Assembly (NCBI GenBank): GCA_031287715.1
Contig: JAITSN010000089.1
Coordinates: forward strand, 1-52,404
Length of the DNA: 52,404 nucleotides
Direction: 5' to 3'
From: Mediterranea sp. (in: CFB group bacteria)
Lineage (GTDB): Bacteria; Bacteroidota; Bacteroidia; Bacteroidales; Bacteroidaceae
This document shows positions 17,500-25,183 of the stretch, piece by piece. The translations under genes were made by a program, and so were the position numbers. Each line of letters opens with the position of its first letter. Within the stretch, counting starts at the first letter, position 1. A model generated the notes under the pieces. The model saw only the letters and a list, made by a program, of their open reading frames with translations. It was not told the DNA's origin and did no database searches.

Positions 17500-17751
17500 A
17501 TATAATGAAAAACGAAAAAATATTATGCGACAATAAAATCACTAAAAATCAAAAAACATCAATACAAGGATTCTGTTGGTCATTGTAAAACTGCAAAATG
17601 CCGATGCAAAAGAAGATTGGCTCTTGGCGCTTCGCCGAATATCCAGATATTCAGGAGTTCTATCTCTTATAAATAGACAACGGACAAAGACAATGGGCAA
17701 TTGTCCTGCGGAGGCGTTCATTGTCCATTGTCAATTATCCGTTGTCAATTG
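17500..17751. other. Intergenic region with ACAATTG-type repeats
   Basis: The part next to folP is AT-rich and featureless. From about 17680 it turns into repeats of the ATTGTCCATTGTCAATT kind surrounding TCCTGCGGAGGCGTTC, whose complement (CCGCAGGA) resembles the CCGCAGGC arm of the dispersed element at 35.6 and 52.3 kb. No convincing gene: the 70-codon plus-strand frame from 17576 runs through the repeats. Confidence 0.45.
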
Positions 17752-17877
17752 CCATTGCAATTGTCACCGTTTTTTAAGTCCTTTGTAAACCAGGAATGTT
17801 ACGACGAATACGGCTAAACCGATGAGGATGTAGCCGGTTTCCTTACCGTATTCGGTTGCTTTGGCAAGCAGTTGTTC
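17752..17877 (-). pseudogene. Duplicated 3' end of the DedA-family gene
   Basis: Read on the minus strand, this stretch encodes the last 37 residues of a DedA protein (from EQLLAKATEYGK to LVYKGLKKR, then stop) plus the shared downstream GACAATTGCAATGG. By hand alignment it differs from 35419-35544, the end of the DedA gene in this window, at about 9 of 126 bases. It begins 5 bases after the glmM stop, has no ATG, and an in-frame TGA lies just upstream, so it is a remnant and not a working gene. It probably arose by repeat-mediated recombination or by loss of a former DedA copy behind glmM. Confidence 0.8.
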
Positions 17878-17882
17878 TTTTC

Positions 17883-19271
17883 CTATTTGGCCAGATCATA
17901 AATCACATCCATGATTTTCCGGCCGGTTTCTTCTGCCGCTTCGATGGTTGCCGCTTCGCTGTACACGCGAATGATCGGTTCGGTATTACTTTTTCGCAGA
18001 TGCACCCAACGATCGGCAAAGTCTATTTTCACACCGTCAATGTCGTTGATCTCTTCGTCTTTGTAGATCTCTTTCACTTTAGCCAGAATGGCATCCACGT
18101 CTATTTCCGGAGTCAGGTCTACTTTATTCTTTGCGATGAAATAGGGAGGATAAGTTGCGCGCAATTCGCTAACCTTTTTGCCTTCGTGCGCCAAATGGCT
18201 CAGGAATAGGGCGATTCCAACCAAGGCATCGCGACCGTAGTGACTTGCGGGATAGATGACCCCACCGTTTCCTTCGCCGCCGATAACCGCATTTACTTCT
18301 TTCATTTTTGTTACGACGTTGACTTCTCCTACAGCCGAGGTGCTGTATTCCCGGCCATATTTGCGGGTTACGTCGCGTAATGCGCGGGTTGAACTCAGAT
18401 TGGATATGGTATTGCCCGGGGTGTGCTTCAATATATAATCGGCAACGGTAACCAATGTGTATTCTTCGCCATACATGGTGCCGTCTTCGCAAATCATGGC
18501 CAAACGGTCCACATCGGGATCCACCACGAAAGCGACATCTGCTTTGCCGCTCTTCATCAGGTTCATAATATCGCCCAGGTTCTTTTCTAAGGGTTCCGGA
18601 TTGTGCGCAAAATTGCCGGTAGGTTCGCAATACAACTTTTCGATGTGCTTGACGCCCAAACGTTCCAGCAGTTCGGGAAGAATGATTCCCCCTACGGAAT
18701 TGACGGCGTCAATAGCCACGCGGAAATTTGCTTTCCTTATAGCTTCGGCGTCCACTAAGCCGAGCGCCAAAACATGGTCGATATGCTTTTGGTTGTAGGT
18801 CGAATCCCGGCGATAAGTGCCTATATGGTCTACATCGGCATAGATAAATTCTTCGGCTTCAGCTATACGAAGCACTTCTTTGCCTTCGGCGTCGTTCAAG
18901 AATTCACCGTGTTCGTTCAACAGTTTTAACGCATTCCATTGTTTCGGGTTATGCGAAGCTGTCAGGATAATACCGCCGCAAGCGCCTTCCATGGTCACGG
19001 CAAGCTCGGTTGTCGGAGTCGATGCCAGATCAATATCTACCACATCCCATCCCATTCCCATCAGGGTGCCGGCCACCACATTTTTCACCATTTCACCCGA
19101 GATGCGCGCATCGCGCCCCACAACTATTTTATTGCTTGCCGGTTTACAGGTCTTGCGGATCAATGTAGCGTAAGCCGAAGTGAATTTAACGATGTCAAGG
19201 GGGTTCAGTCCTTCCCCTACCTGTCCGCCGATCGTTCCGCGGATTCCGGAGATTGATTTAATCAGGGTCAT
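17883..19271 (-). CDS. glmM: Phosphoglucosamine mutase (alpha-D-phosphohexomutase family)
   Basis: Interconverts glucosamine-6-P and glucosamine-1-P for UDP-GlcNAc and cell-wall synthesis. The 462-residue protein has all four phosphohexomutase signatures: the phosphoserine loop LTASHNP, the metal-binding VVDPDVDRLAM, the sugar-binding GEGNGGVIYP, and the phosphate-binding RKSNTEPIIRVYSE. GlmM is preferred over a phosphomannomutase because of the length and the Bacteroidales context, but a broader phosphomannomutase activity cannot be excluded. Last gene of rpe - comEC - DHH - DUF4827 - glmM, 18 bases after the DUF4827 gene. The DedA remnant follows at once. Confidence 0.9.
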   Translation of the reverse strand: MTLIKSISGIRGTIGGQVGEGLNPLDIVKFTSAYATLIRKTCKPASNKIVVGRDARISGEMVKNVVAGTLMGMGWDVVDIDLASTPTTELAVTMEGACGGIILTASHNPKQWNALKLLNEHGEFLNDAEGKEVLRIAEAEEFIYADVDHIGTYRRDSTYNQKHIDHVLALGLVDAEAIRKANFRVAIDAVNSVGGIILPELLERLGVKHIEKLYCEPTGNFAHNPEPLEKNLGDIMNLMKSGKADVAFVVDPDVDRLAMICEDGTMYGEEYTLVTVADYILKHTPGNTISNLSSTRALRDVTRKYGREYSTSAVGEVNVVTKMKEVNAVIGGEGNGGVIYPASHYGRDALVGIALFLSHLAHEGKKVSELRATYPPYFIAKNKVDLTPEIDVDAILAKVKEIYKDEEINDIDGVKIDFADRWVHLRKSNTEPIIRVYSEAATIEAAEETGRKIMDVIYDLAK

Positions 19272-19289
19272 ATTGATGCGGATTTGTAT

Positions 19290-19919
19290 TTACCAAACAG
19301 TGATTCGCCTAAGGTCATAATAGAACGGATATACATATTGCATAGCCGTGCTGTGACCTGTTTTTGAAGGGACGATCAGCTTCACGTGGGCGTAGGTTTT
19401 AACAAACGGCAAAGGAGCTAACCAGCCTTGGGGTACTTGGGTCGTACCATAAACTGCTACCAGCCGGCTTAAGATCTCTACTCCATTTTCTGTTGTCCTG
19501 AACTGTCCGTATGGTTCCACGTTTTTCGATGCGGTATAGTCGAAAACATCCAAATAATCGGCTATATAATAATTGGAGGCTGCTGTGGTATCTCCTTCCA
19601 GAATATCGTATTCCATAAAACGAACCGTAATGATGTCGCGCGACCGGATACTGTCCGCATCAGGTTTACCATAATCCACAATCTGCATATATACCCCATT
19701 GGAGAGTTGCACATATTCGTTTTTGTCTACATTGGTTTTATTACCGTTCTCTCCAAATTCCGAAGCGGTAATTACCTTTATATTATTATCCTTAATGAAT
19801 TTGTTGATGGCTCTTTTTTCTTCCTCCAACATTTCCGCATAGGTCTTTGAATCGCTGCAAGCCTGAAAAGCCAAGCCGCAAGTCAGCGACAGCAAGAGCA
19901 GTGAAATTATTTTTCTCAT
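19290..19919 (-). CDS. DUF4827-type lipoprotein
   Basis: Exported lipoprotein of unknown function, recognised as a DUF4827 family member found in Bacteroidales. The start at 19919 gives a clean signal peptide and lipobox ending FQAC (about residue 21); the in-frame ATG at 19943 would only add eight residues before it. The mature 190-odd residues include KRAINKFIKDNNIKVI, YVQLSNGVYMQIVDYG and a C-terminal part resembling a peptidyl-prolyl isomerase (FKBP) fold in spacing (WLAPLPFVKTYAHVKLIVPS). Whether it is an active isomerase cannot be told. It sits between the DHH phosphoesterase (13 bases from the 19943 Met) and glmM. Confidence 0.82.
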   Translation of the reverse strand: MRKIISLLLLSLTCGLAFQACSDSKTYAEMLEEEKRAINKFIKDNNIKVITASEFGENGNKTNVDKNEYVQLSNGVYMQIVDYGKPDADSIRSRDIITVRFMEYDILEGDTTAASNYYIADYLDVFDYTASKNVEPYGQFRTTENGVEILSRLVAVYGTTQVPQGWLAPLPFVKTYAHVKLIVPSKTGHSTAMQYVYPFYYDLRRITVW

Positions 19920-19956
19920 ATTATTTTGATATAAATACAACATTATTTCTTTCCCT

Positions 19957-21009
19957 TTAGCCTTTTACATTCAAACGTTTGGCCTTCAGCTGAGGCTCAA
20001 ATGCTTTCAAGGCTTCTTCAAAACGGGCGGCGGCCTCTTCCATCGTTCCGTAGAATTCACCACCCGAAGCGTTTTGATGTCCACCGCCATTGAAATATTC
20101 GGCGGCAACTTTGTTGCAGGGGAAATCTCCGACAGAGCGCAACGATATTTTTATTTTACCCTTTTCTATATCTTCACGCAGGAAGCAGCTGAAACAGATG
20201 TTCTTTATAGAAAGGGGGATATTGACAAATCCTTCGCTATCGCCTTTCATATAGTTGAACCGGCGCTGTTCTTCCAGGGTCAAGGCGAGCAATGCCGAAT
20301 GATATTCTCCATAGACTTTCATCCGGGTCAGGACATAACCCATCAGCCGCAGACGGGATTCCGAGTACGTACTATATACTTTTCTGTATATCTCGTCTTT
20401 ATCAATGCCTTTAGACAGCAGCTCGCCGATGATGAAATAGATTTCCGGACGGTTGGAGTTATACGAAAAGCTGCCGGTATCGGTCATCATACCTGTATAG
20501 ATACATTCGGCCGCTTCTTTGGAAATGTCTGAAGAATAGCCCATACGGCATATCAGACGAAATATAAGCTCGGAAGTTGATGATATTTCCGGATGGGAGA
20601 TCACGATATGGCAGAAATCTTCCGGATACAAATGATGGTCGATCAATATTTTACGGGCAGGAGACGCTTTCACGCTATCGCCCATATTTTCAATGCGGAT
20701 CAAGGCATTAAAATCCAGGCAACAAATGACGTCTGCCTTGTCGATCAATCGATCGGCAAAAGCCTTGCAGCGATCGTAAAGCAGAATGTCTTTACTTCCC
20801 GGCATCCATTTCAGAAAATCAGGAAAAACATTCGGTACGATCACGTATGCGTTCTTGCCCTGCGAAGAAAGAAAATGCCATAATCCCAGCGACGAACCGA
20901 CGGCATCGCCATCCGGAGAAACATGGGAAACAATAACGATCGTATCCGCCCGTTCAAACCACTTGGCGAAATGATCGATATTGGATTGTTCTATAACCTT
21001 GGTAAGCAT
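19957..21009 (-). CDS. DHH/DHHA1 phosphoesterase, NrnA-like
   Basis: Metal-dependent phosphoesterase of the NrnA/oligoribonuclease-PAP phosphatase type, 350 residues. N-terminal DHH domain: VSHVSPDGDAVGSSLGL (metal ligands), CCLDFNALIRI, and the family-naming LIDHHLYPED. The C-terminal DHHA1 domain carries FNGGGHQNASGGEFYG. Known members degrade nanoRNA, pAp or pApA, the breakdown product of c-di-AMP. Since the window also encodes a c-di-AMP cyclase, a role in that pathway is possible but inferred. It lies 63 bases after comEC and upstream of the DUF4827 gene. Confidence 0.9.
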   Translation of the reverse strand: MLTKVIEQSNIDHFAKWFERADTIVIVSHVSPDGDAVGSSLGLWHFLSSQGKNAYVIVPNVFPDFLKWMPGSKDILLYDRCKAFADRLIDKADVICCLDFNALIRIENMGDSVKASPARKILIDHHLYPEDFCHIVISHPEISSTSELIFRLICRMGYSSDISKEAAECIYTGMMTDTGSFSYNSNRPEIYFIIGELLSKGIDKDEIYRKVYSTYSESRLRLMGYVLTRMKVYGEYHSALLALTLEEQRRFNYMKGDSEGFVNIPLSIKNICFSCFLREDIEKGKIKISLRSVGDFPCNKVAAEYFNGGGHQNASGGEFYGTMEEAAARFEEALKAFEPQLKAKRLNVKG

Positions 21010-21072
21010 ACGTCTGTTCTATATTCTGTAAAAAACCGGTGGTAAAGATACATTTTCTATTCAAACCACAGG

Positions 21073-23187
21073 CTAAATCAGCTGTTTAAAATAAGAAGAT
21101 TGCCCGGCGATTGAAGCGAATGGAATGTTCAAACGTTCACATTCTTCCTGTAAAGCGTTTCGGCGATAATACGGAATAGAAGGGTCAAACACGATTTGCC
21201 GGACAAGAAAAACATCCGTAAGATCTTTCACGCGCCCTGTATATTTTGCACACACATACAAGTAATCAACAGGGAGGCGAAGTTCCGCCTGCCGGTTTTT
21301 CCAACGGTCATCGTTAACTATACAAACCTTTTTTCCGCCAAATAGAAGTATGTCGTCACGGCGGACCAAACAGGTTTCGTTATGATCCGCGACGACAGGA
21401 ACGGGTTCCGATAGCCGGAGACGGCTCCAATAGTTGGAAGCAACACGCGTCAAACGCTGACCGTCGGGAACACTGTCGGCATAAACCAGCCATGACCGGC
21501 CGTCGGGCAGGATGCAATGAACTGCCGGACAATTGCGCACGTTATAGAAAACCAAACTCTGCCGGGGAGAATCAAACTCAACGCAGTAAGCCCGGTAAGC
21601 AGATAAAACCAGCAGAACCGACAAGACAGCCAAAAGAAACCGGGTGCGCCGCCATACAATATAATATCCCAGGAAGAATAATGCCGAATAGAAAAGCAAC
21701 ACCTCGGCGCGATATACCCAAACACGATCGACGGAGGCAAACGGCAGGCTCTCTATCCAACGCACCACCACGCCCAACAGACTCAAAAGAAGATCCAACC
21801 CATCCGCCGCCAATTGTCCGGCTACCGGAACGAAAGAGAACAGCAGCATGACGATAGCCGCATAAATAATGATCGTTACCAGCAGAACGACAACTATATT
21901 GGCCAACAGGAAATGAACAGGGAACCGGTGGAAATAAAGCAACACCAAAGGGGCCGTACCGATCTGGGCGGCAAGAGGAACGGTGGAATACTGCCACAAC
22001 TTGTCCAAGAGCCGGTTGCGTATGGTAAACCGTTCGTAAAGCCAGGGCTGAATCAGCAAGATGGAAAAGACTGCCACGAATGAAAGCTGAAAGCCGACGT
22101 CGTACAGCCAGAAAGGATCATAGATCAGCATACCTGTGCCGGCCACGAACAGACTGTTTAAACAAACCGTGCGCTCCGTTGAGAGCTGGGACAAACCGAT
22201 CAGGGAAAACATAATGACTGAGCGGACCACCGACGGCGAAAGGCCGGTAAGGAAAGCAAATCCCCACAAGAACATCACAACCGTTGTCGCCTTGAAGATC
22301 CGTACGCCCACAGAGAATCCCCGTATCCTTTTCAGAAAGAAGATGATAAATGCATATAAAAAGCCGATGTGCAAACCCGAAAGCGCCAATACATGGCTTG
22401 TACCGGATACCGAAAAGGATTCGCGAATCGACTCGCTCAACTCATTCTTATAACCAACGGTCAATGCCGACAACACGGCATAGTTGTCGGCCCGAAAACC
22501 TAAATCACGGTAAAGCTCCAGCACCTTATCCCGGCAATCAAAAGCACAATCCTGTATGGAACGCTGGGAATGATGCGCGATAATCCGCCATTTTCCGGCA
22601 GAGACAAAACTACTTCCGCTGATTCTCTTATGTATCAAATACCGTGGGTAATCAAACTCATCCGGATTTCCCCCTTGTTCCGGCAAGGCCAAGCGGGTTT
22701 GCAATAAAAGCTCGTCGCCGCGCCGTATCGTTCTACTTGCAGAATCCAGAGGGAAATACAACAAAACAGACGGATCATCCATCCTTTTCCAGGAAAGCGA
22801 ATCCTTCCGCTCCGCGGCAACACGGGCGCGGCAAAGCATCCTCTCTCCTTTCCGTTCGGGCCGGTCTGCTATCACAACCCGGTACAGGGTTTCGGCAGAA
22901 GAAAAATCAACAACGGTTTGCTGCAAACGGATATTCTGCCAACAAGCGCCGAAAAGCAGGAAAAACAAACAGGCAAACACGCCGAATACCCATCGGGAGG
23001 AATACCGGCGAAAGATGGAGTACAAGGCAAGCAGGAAAAAAAGAAAAACGAAAACGGCGACCAAAAGAAACGTAAAAGAGAGCCGCACGCTCTCATCGTA
23101 CATACAATCGCCGCAAAGAATACCTGCAATAAAAGGAACAAGCAACCGGAAGACCGTATACTTGTAGAAATAAAAGGCACGCTCCAA
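21073..23187 (-). CDS. comEC: ComEC/Rec2-family membrane protein
   Basis: Polytopic inner-membrane protein of the ComEC/Rec2 family, the DNA-import channel in competent bacteria. The 704-residue protein has an N-terminal hydrophobic pair and DUF4131-type soluble domain (about 30-200), then the Competence domain with many membrane segments, including the hallmark HVLALSGLHIGFLYA and LTGLSPSVVRSVIMFSL. The C-terminal soluble part (about 550-704) lacks the HxHxDH motif of the beta-lactamase-like nuclease domain of full ComEC. The start codon appears to be TTG at 23187, 7 bases after the rpe stop: no ATG lies between the in-frame TGA upstream and residue 29. Natural competence has not been widely shown in this order, so function is uncertain. 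Confidence 0.88.
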   Translation of the reverse strand: MERAFYFYKYTVFRLLVPFIAGILCGDCMYDESVRLSFTFLLVAVFVFLFFLLALYSIFRRYSSRWVFGVFACLFFLLFGACWQNIRLQQTVVDFSSAETLYRVVIADRPERKGERMLCRARVAAERKDSLSWKRMDDPSVLLYFPLDSASRTIRRGDELLLQTRLALPEQGGNPDEFDYPRYLIHKRISGSSFVSAGKWRIIAHHSQRSIQDCAFDCRDKVLELYRDLGFRADNYAVLSALTVGYKNELSESIRESFSVSGTSHVLALSGLHIGFLYAFIIFFLKRIRGFSVGVRIFKATTVVMFLWGFAFLTGLSPSVVRSVIMFSLIGLSQLSTERTVCLNSLFVAGTGMLIYDPFWLYDVGFQLSFVAVFSILLIQPWLYERFTIRNRLLDKLWQYSTVPLAAQIGTAPLVLLYFHRFPVHFLLANIVVVLLVTIIIYAAIVMLLFSFVPVAGQLAADGLDLLLSLLGVVVRWIESLPFASVDRVWVYRAEVLLFYSALFFLGYYIVWRRTRFLLAVLSVLLVLSAYRAYCVEFDSPRQSLVFYNVRNCPAVHCILPDGRSWLVYADSVPDGQRLTRVASNYWSRLRLSEPVPVVADHNETCLVRRDDILLFGGKKVCIVNDDRWKNRQAELRLPVDYLYVCAKYTGRVKDLTDVFLVRQIVFDPSIPYYRRNALQEECERLNIPFASIAGQSSYFKQLI

Positions 23188-23194
23188 GATCGCT

Positions 23195-23845
23195 TTATAA
23201 CCCTTTCAACGCGCGGATCATTTGTTCGGGATCCTTGTGGGCAAAGATCGCACTTCCGGCAACAAGAACGTCCGCACCGGCGGCAACCAAGCGCGCGCCC
23301 GTTTCCAGGTTCACCCCACCATCCACTTCGATCAAAGCGCCGGAGCCTGTTTGATCTATCAGTTCACGGAGTTCGGAAACCTTTTCCACCGAATGTTCAA
23401 TAAAAGCCTGCCCCCCGAAACCCGGATTCACACTCATCACAAGTACCATATATACATCATGGATAATATCTTTCAGCAAAGCGACCGGAGTAGCCGGATT
23501 AATCGTAACCGCAGGCTTCATGCCGGCTTCGCGTATCTGCTGGACAACACGGTGCAGGTGCGCGCACGCTTCAACATGCACATTCATGGTATGGGCGCCC
23601 AGCGTTTTAACTTCATCGATAAACTTTTCGGGATGGACAATCATCAGGTGAACATCGAGCGGCTTGTCCGTCAACTCTGCAACAAATTTCAGCACAGGAA
23701 AGCCAAAAGATATATTGGGAACAAAAACGCCATCCATGACATCAATGTGTACCCAATCGGCTTCACTGCGGTTGATCATTTCCAAATCCTTCGCCAGATG
23801 GGCAAAGTTTGCAGACAAAATAGAAGGAGCTATAAGTGGTTTCAT
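23195..23845 (-). CDS. rpe: Ribulose-phosphate 3-epimerase
   Basis: Pentose-phosphate pathway enzyme interconverting ribulose-5-P and xylulose-5-P. The 216-residue TIM-barrel protein has the expected metal and substrate sites: PSILSANFAHL, VHIDVMDGVFVPN (His, Asp), LDVHLMIVHP, VMSVNPGFGGQAF, IEVDGGVN and VAGSAIF. Length is typical. First gene of a five-gene minus-strand operon ending in glmM, with a good promoter immediately upstream. Confidence 0.97.
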   Translation of the reverse strand: MKPLIAPSILSANFAHLAKDLEMINRSEADWVHIDVMDGVFVPNISFGFPVLKFVAELTDKPLDVHLMIVHPEKFIDEVKTLGAHTMNVHVEACAHLHRVVQQIREAGMKPAVTINPATPVALLKDIIHDVYMVLVMSVNPGFGGQAFIEHSVEKVSELRELIDQTGSGALIEVDGGVNLETGARLVAAGADVLVAGSAIFAHKDPEQMIRALKGL

Positions 23846-24132
23846 TTCCTGTTTTTTTTGTTATGGCTTACAAATGTACGTAAAAAGCGCGTCTTGATAC
23901 AAGCCGATGCGGATTTCTTAATGAGATATAAGGGCCGGAAAACGGCGGCAACTAAATTTTTGAGACTTTCCGCGCTCCGGAAAACGGCGAAAATGTAGTT
24001 GCCGGTATGTTTCGTAGGATTGAATGCAATGCGGGGGGAGTTGTGTGTAAACGGTAGCTCCAAAGAAGAGTGAGAAGGGACAGGCATTAGTTGTAAAGCA
24101 AAGAAAATCCCTTTCTTTTTCCGGAAGTTCAT
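23846..24132. other. Intergenic region between divergent rpe and AbiEii-type cassette
   Basis: About 290 bases with no credible gene. It holds the rpe promoter at its left end. The middle carries two copies of a CCGGAAAACGGCG-like word (23934-23946 and 23976-23988) flanking a short AT-rich piece. The AbiEii-type cassette promoter follows at the right. Confidence 0.4.
23871..23902 (-). promoter_or_regulatory. Promoter of the rpe operon
   Basis: On the minus strand TTG (23902-23900) is followed after 21 bases by TACATTTG (23878-23871), an exact TAnnTTTG. This fits the Bacteroides -33/-7 layout, with a leader of about 20 bases. Confidence 0.6.
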
Positions 24133-24140
24133 TATCTTTG
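24133..24140 (+). promoter_or_regulatory. -7 element of the AbiEii-type cassette
   Basis: TATCTTTG exactly matches TAnnTTTG, 28 bases before the first gene's ATG at 24168. Confidence 0.45.
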
Positions 24141-24167
24141 TAAAAAAGAAATTGTATCATCAACAAA

Positions 24168-24512
24168 ATGGTAAGCAAAAGCGAACAGGATAGTATAAAA
24201 AAGAAGCTTTTCAAAAAGCTATTGGATGAAAATCGTTTCTGGTCATATGACATGGCGGGAGTAGAAACAATTAATGATGATATGTTAATACTGAAAACGC
24301 TCATCCATTTGGATATGGCGGATATAGACTTACTTTTCCTTATTTATCCGTCAGGGAAAATTAAAAAAGTCTGGCGGGAACAATTGGCTATACAAGGAGA
24401 TTACTACCGTAGTCTTAACTTGTTCTTGGCATGGTTTTATTTTGGAATCAAAAAACCGTCTTCCTATCTTAAAATGATTGAAACAAAACGACTGAATTCT
24501 TTTGCTCAATGA
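24168..24512 (+). CDS. Small protein paired with AbiEii-type nucleotidyltransferase (DUF6922-like, possible antitoxin)
   Basis: A 114-residue protein resembling the DUF6922 type, short proteins found beside nucleotidyltransferase-like genes in Bacteroidota. It begins MVSKSEQDSIKKKLF, contains FWSYDMAG and DDMLILKTLIHLDMADIDLL, and ends in a basic helix. The DENRFWSYD region followed by LIHLDMADIDLLF looks like a small helical adaptor domain. Its stop overlaps the next gene's start (ATGA at 24509-24512), so the two are coupled. By analogy with AbiE systems it may be the antitoxin or regulator, but I see no clear winged-helix domain. The cassette is clearly more AT-rich than its neighbours, suggesting transfer. 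Confidence 0.6.
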   Translation: MVSKSEQDSIKKKLFKKLLDENRFWSYDMAGVETINDDMLILKTLIHLDMADIDLLFLIYPSGKIKKVWREQLAIQGDYYRSLNLFLAWFYFGIKKPSSYLKMIETKRLNSFAQ

Positions 24513-25156
24513 ATGGATTAGTTTTAAAAACAGATAAATTGCTTGATGCGGTTTCCCGGTTAGATTGTATCAAACCATATATATTGGCAGGAGGAACAGC
24601 CTTGTCATTACAATTAAACCATAGGGAAAGTGAAGATTTGGACTTTATGAAATGGCGAAGTTTCAAAGATGAAAAAATGGAAGTTGATTGGCCCAATATC
24701 GAAAAACAATTGGCATCCATTGGAGTAATCCAACAGAGAGAGATCTTTGATATAAACCATGTAGAATACTACGTTTCAGACGTCAAACTTTCATTCTATG
24801 CTTGTGATAAATATTCTCCGGTCAGTCAGAGTATTGATTTTCACAATAACATAAGGCTTGCTGACATAAAAGCTATAATGGCCATGAAAATGGAAGTCAT
24901 GTTGCGTAGAAGCACTTTTAGAGATTACTATGATATTTATGCCATGTTGAAAGCAGGGCTTGATATTCATGAATCAATAAATTTGGCAACAAAATATTCG
25001 GAGCATAGATTGAAAACAAAAAATCTCCTTGCCATATTAGTCAATAGCGATAGATTTATAATGGATAATGATTTTAAAAATCTGGCTCCCAAATATAATA
25101 TTTCACCACAGGATATAGCAGCCTACATAAAAAGTGAATTTGCAAAACAATCGTAA
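24509..25156 (+). CDS. AbiEii-type nucleotidyltransferase
   Basis: A 215-residue member of the nucleotidyl transferase AbiEii/AbiGii toxin family. Diagnostic are AGGTALSLQLNHRESEDLDF near residue 30, the GG-T-A-L plus D-x-D catalytic site, and ADIKAIMAMKMEVMLRRSTFRDYYDIY, the second conserved block with Lys and Arg-Asp-x-x-Asp. Known members with an AbiEi antitoxin act as nucleotidyltransferase toxins; some give phage abortive infection. Here the upstream partner is not a typical AbiEi, so an antiphage role is only suggested. Both active-site blocks look intact. Confidence 0.85.
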   Translation: MNGLVLKTDKLLDAVSRLDCIKPYILAGGTALSLQLNHRESEDLDFMKWRSFKDEKMEVDWPNIEKQLASIGVIQQREIFDINHVEYYVSDVKLSFYACDKYSPVSQSIDFHNNIRLADIKAIMAMKMEVMLRRSTFRDYYDIYAMLKAGLDIHESINLATKYSEHRLKTKNLLAILVNSDRFIMDNDFKNLAPKYNISPQDIAAYIKSEFAKQS

Positions 25157-25183
25157 AGACGGAAGCTGCACGGTTTCCCATCA

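Noticed and set aside
17576-17788. 70-codon plus-strand frame after folP
   Set aside because: It runs through ATTGTCAATT-type repeats and the antisense of the DedA remnant; no conserved features.
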